A stretch of 64,000 bases of DNA from Brevundimonas pondensis. Its GTDB lineage: Bacteria; Pseudomonadota; Alphaproteobacteria; Caulobacterales; Caulobacteraceae. Below the pieces are notes generated by a model. It searched no databases, was not told the DNA's origin, and saw only the letters and a program-made list of their open reading frames with translations. A program made the position numbers and the translations under genes. Of this stretch, positions 63,264 through 64,000 are shown piece by piece (the first letter of the stretch is position 1; each line of letters opens with the position of its first letter). The stretch is from contig NZ_CP062006.1 in assembly GCF_017487345.1 (NCBI RefSeq), positions 2,796,001 through 2,860,000 of the forward strand, read 5' to 3'.

Positions 63264-63518
63264 TCAGTGAACGGAGACCGGCTCCAGTTCATGGGCCGCA
63301 GCGGCCGCAAATGCGGTCTCGCGATCGAGCATGACGGCCAGACGCTCGCCGTCGGCGCCATGTACGGCGTAGAGGATCTGATCGGGATCAATATCCACGC
63401 CGGGGCCCACCTCGACATGGGCGTCTTCCATCAGGTCCGATGCGCGGATTGCGCGCACATAGACCAGGTCGGGCGCGCCCAGGCCCGCGAATTCTGACTT
63501 GTTCATCATCGGCGTCAT
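63264..63518 (-). CDS. DUF1150 family protein
   Basis: An 84-residue protein. EFAGLGAPDLVYVRAIRA near the start and LYAVHGADGERLAVMLDRETAFAAAAAHEL near the end are DUF1150 signatures. The family occurs in alphaproteobacteria, almost always next to a small heat-shock protein gene, as here (60 bases). It probably shares the heat-shock transcript, and a chaperone-related role is inferred only from that. Met1 at 63518 or Met4 could be the start. Confidence 0.9.
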   Translation of the reverse strand: MTPMMNKSEFAGLGAPDLVYVRAIRASDLMEDAHVEVGPGVDIDPDQILYAVHGADGERLAVMLDRETAFAAAAAHELEPVSVH

Positions 63519-63578
63519 AGGACCGCCTCCTTACGCTTGACTGAACGCCCGGCAAGCCGAGCGGTTCGACGGCTGGAT

Positions 63579-63998
63579 TCAGCCCGTCGTAATGGGAATA
63601 CGCCGGACCTGACGGTCCTGCTCCGGCCGGACCAGGTCGACGTGCAGCAGACCGTGCTCCAGTTTCGCCTCGGCCACCTCAAGCCCGTCGGCCAGGACGA
63701 AACTGCGGACGAAACCCCGTGCCGCAATGCCGCGATGCAGGAAGGCCTGTTCGCCTCGCCCGGCGTCGTCGCGCTTGCCGGCGATGGTCAGTTGGCGCCC
63801 CTCCAGGGTGACGGCCAGTTCCTCGGGCGAAAACCCGGCCACGGCCAGGCTGATGCGCACTGCGGCTTCGCCGACCTGCTCGACATTATAGGGAGGGTAG
63901 CTTTCCGCCGCCGCCTTGGCCGCACGATCGATCAGGGCGCGGGTATGGTCGAACCCCAGCAGAAAGGGACTGTCGAACAAAATGGCGCGCGTCGTCAT
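63579..63998 (-). CDS. Hsp20-family small heat-shock protein
   Basis: A 139-residue alpha-crystallin-type chaperone of the IbpA/HspQ-like class. The N-terminus has TRAILFDSPFLLGFDHTRALIDR; the core is YPPYNVEQVGEAAVRISLAVAGFSPEEL, then RQLTIAGKRDD and FVRSFVLADGLEVAEAKLEHGLLHVDLVRP. It binds unfolded proteins during heat stress. The ATG is 2 bases from the window edge, so its promoter lies outside. It is co-directional with DUF1150. Confidence 0.93.
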   Translation of the reverse strand: MTTRAILFDSPFLLGFDHTRALIDRAAKAAAESYPPYNVEQVGEAAVRISLAVAGFSPEELAVTLEGRQLTIAGKRDDAGRGEQAFLHRGIAARGFVRSFVLADGLEVAEAKLEHGLLHVDLVRPEQDRQVRRIPITTG

Positions 63999-64000
63999 AA

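Overview
The window is about 64 kb of high-GC, densely packed chromosome from an alphaproteobacterium, most likely Caulobacterales and probably Brevundimonas or a close relative. Reasons: aroA, cmk, rpsA and ihfB lie in the alphaproteobacterial order; the aa3 oxidase cluster ends in a PAS-GEDEF-EAL protein next to a UPF0301 gene, as I remember for Caulobacter pdeA; and alphaproteobacterial families such as FYDLN_acid (TIGR02300), DUF1150, DUF2093 and DUF983 are present. It reads as core chromosome. I see no prophage, integrase, transposase, CRISPR array or recognisable defence island. The taxon is inferred from gene content only.

Layout. 1-7.5 kb: end of a bestrophin-like channel gene, rsmE, gshA, a PAS hybrid kinase, a TSUP exporter, a tandem pair of six-helix membrane proteins and a DUF72 protein. 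7.8-10.2 kb: phbB, three small or hypothetical genes, and an AT-richer patch encoding a tiny cysteine-rich exported peptide. 10.2-17.6 kb: gloB, a methyltransferase, a SixA-like phosphatase, DUF952, pyrD, a second hybrid kinase, vsr, a peroxiredoxin and UPF0301. 17.4-27.8 kb (minus strand): one long co-directional block, ctaC-ctaD-ctaB-small protein-ctaG-ctaE-DUF983-SURF1-M16 peptidase-GNAT-pdeA-small membrane protein, which builds cytochrome aa3 oxidase and ends in a c-di-GMP phosphodiesterase. 28-38 kb: a PadR/HAAS/DUF2807 operon, tldD, a TraB/GumN protein, a TonB-dependent receptor, a POT peptide transporter and a GNAT-like protein. 38-44.3 kb: mscL, ihfB, rpsA, cmk, three small membrane proteins, aroA and a FYDLN acid protein. 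44.4-50.2 kb: two identical tRNA-Ala(GGC) units, an SNase-like protein, a 2-oxoglutarate dioxygenase, a TadG/vWA protein, mtgA and a WD40 protein. 50.2-55.7 kb: a hydrolase whose 3' end lies in a palindromic repeat, then a metal-handling group (DUF2093, CobW GTPase, CDF exporter, a NicO/UreH-like membrane protein, a Crp/Fnr regulator) and an SDR. 55.7-64 kb: rplU-rpmA, GNAT, tRNA-Leu(CAG), rnd-lptC-lptA-lptB, rpoN-hpf-ptsN, DUF1150 and a small heat-shock protein.

Most genes are housekeeping. The points most worth a second look are: an M16 peptidase whose conserved N-terminus is encoded upstream of its first standard start codon, implying a non-AUG start; the four-cysteine exported micropeptide in the AT-richer patch; three related-looking two-helix proteins between aroA and cmk; two FCCH-like repeats inside a TadG-type vWA protein; the palindromic element that supplies a gene's 3' end; and a perfect 6-3-6 palindrome over the stop codon of a Crp/Fnr gene. 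I found no convincing wholly new multi-gene system. The three-gene membrane array and the micropeptide are the nearest candidates.
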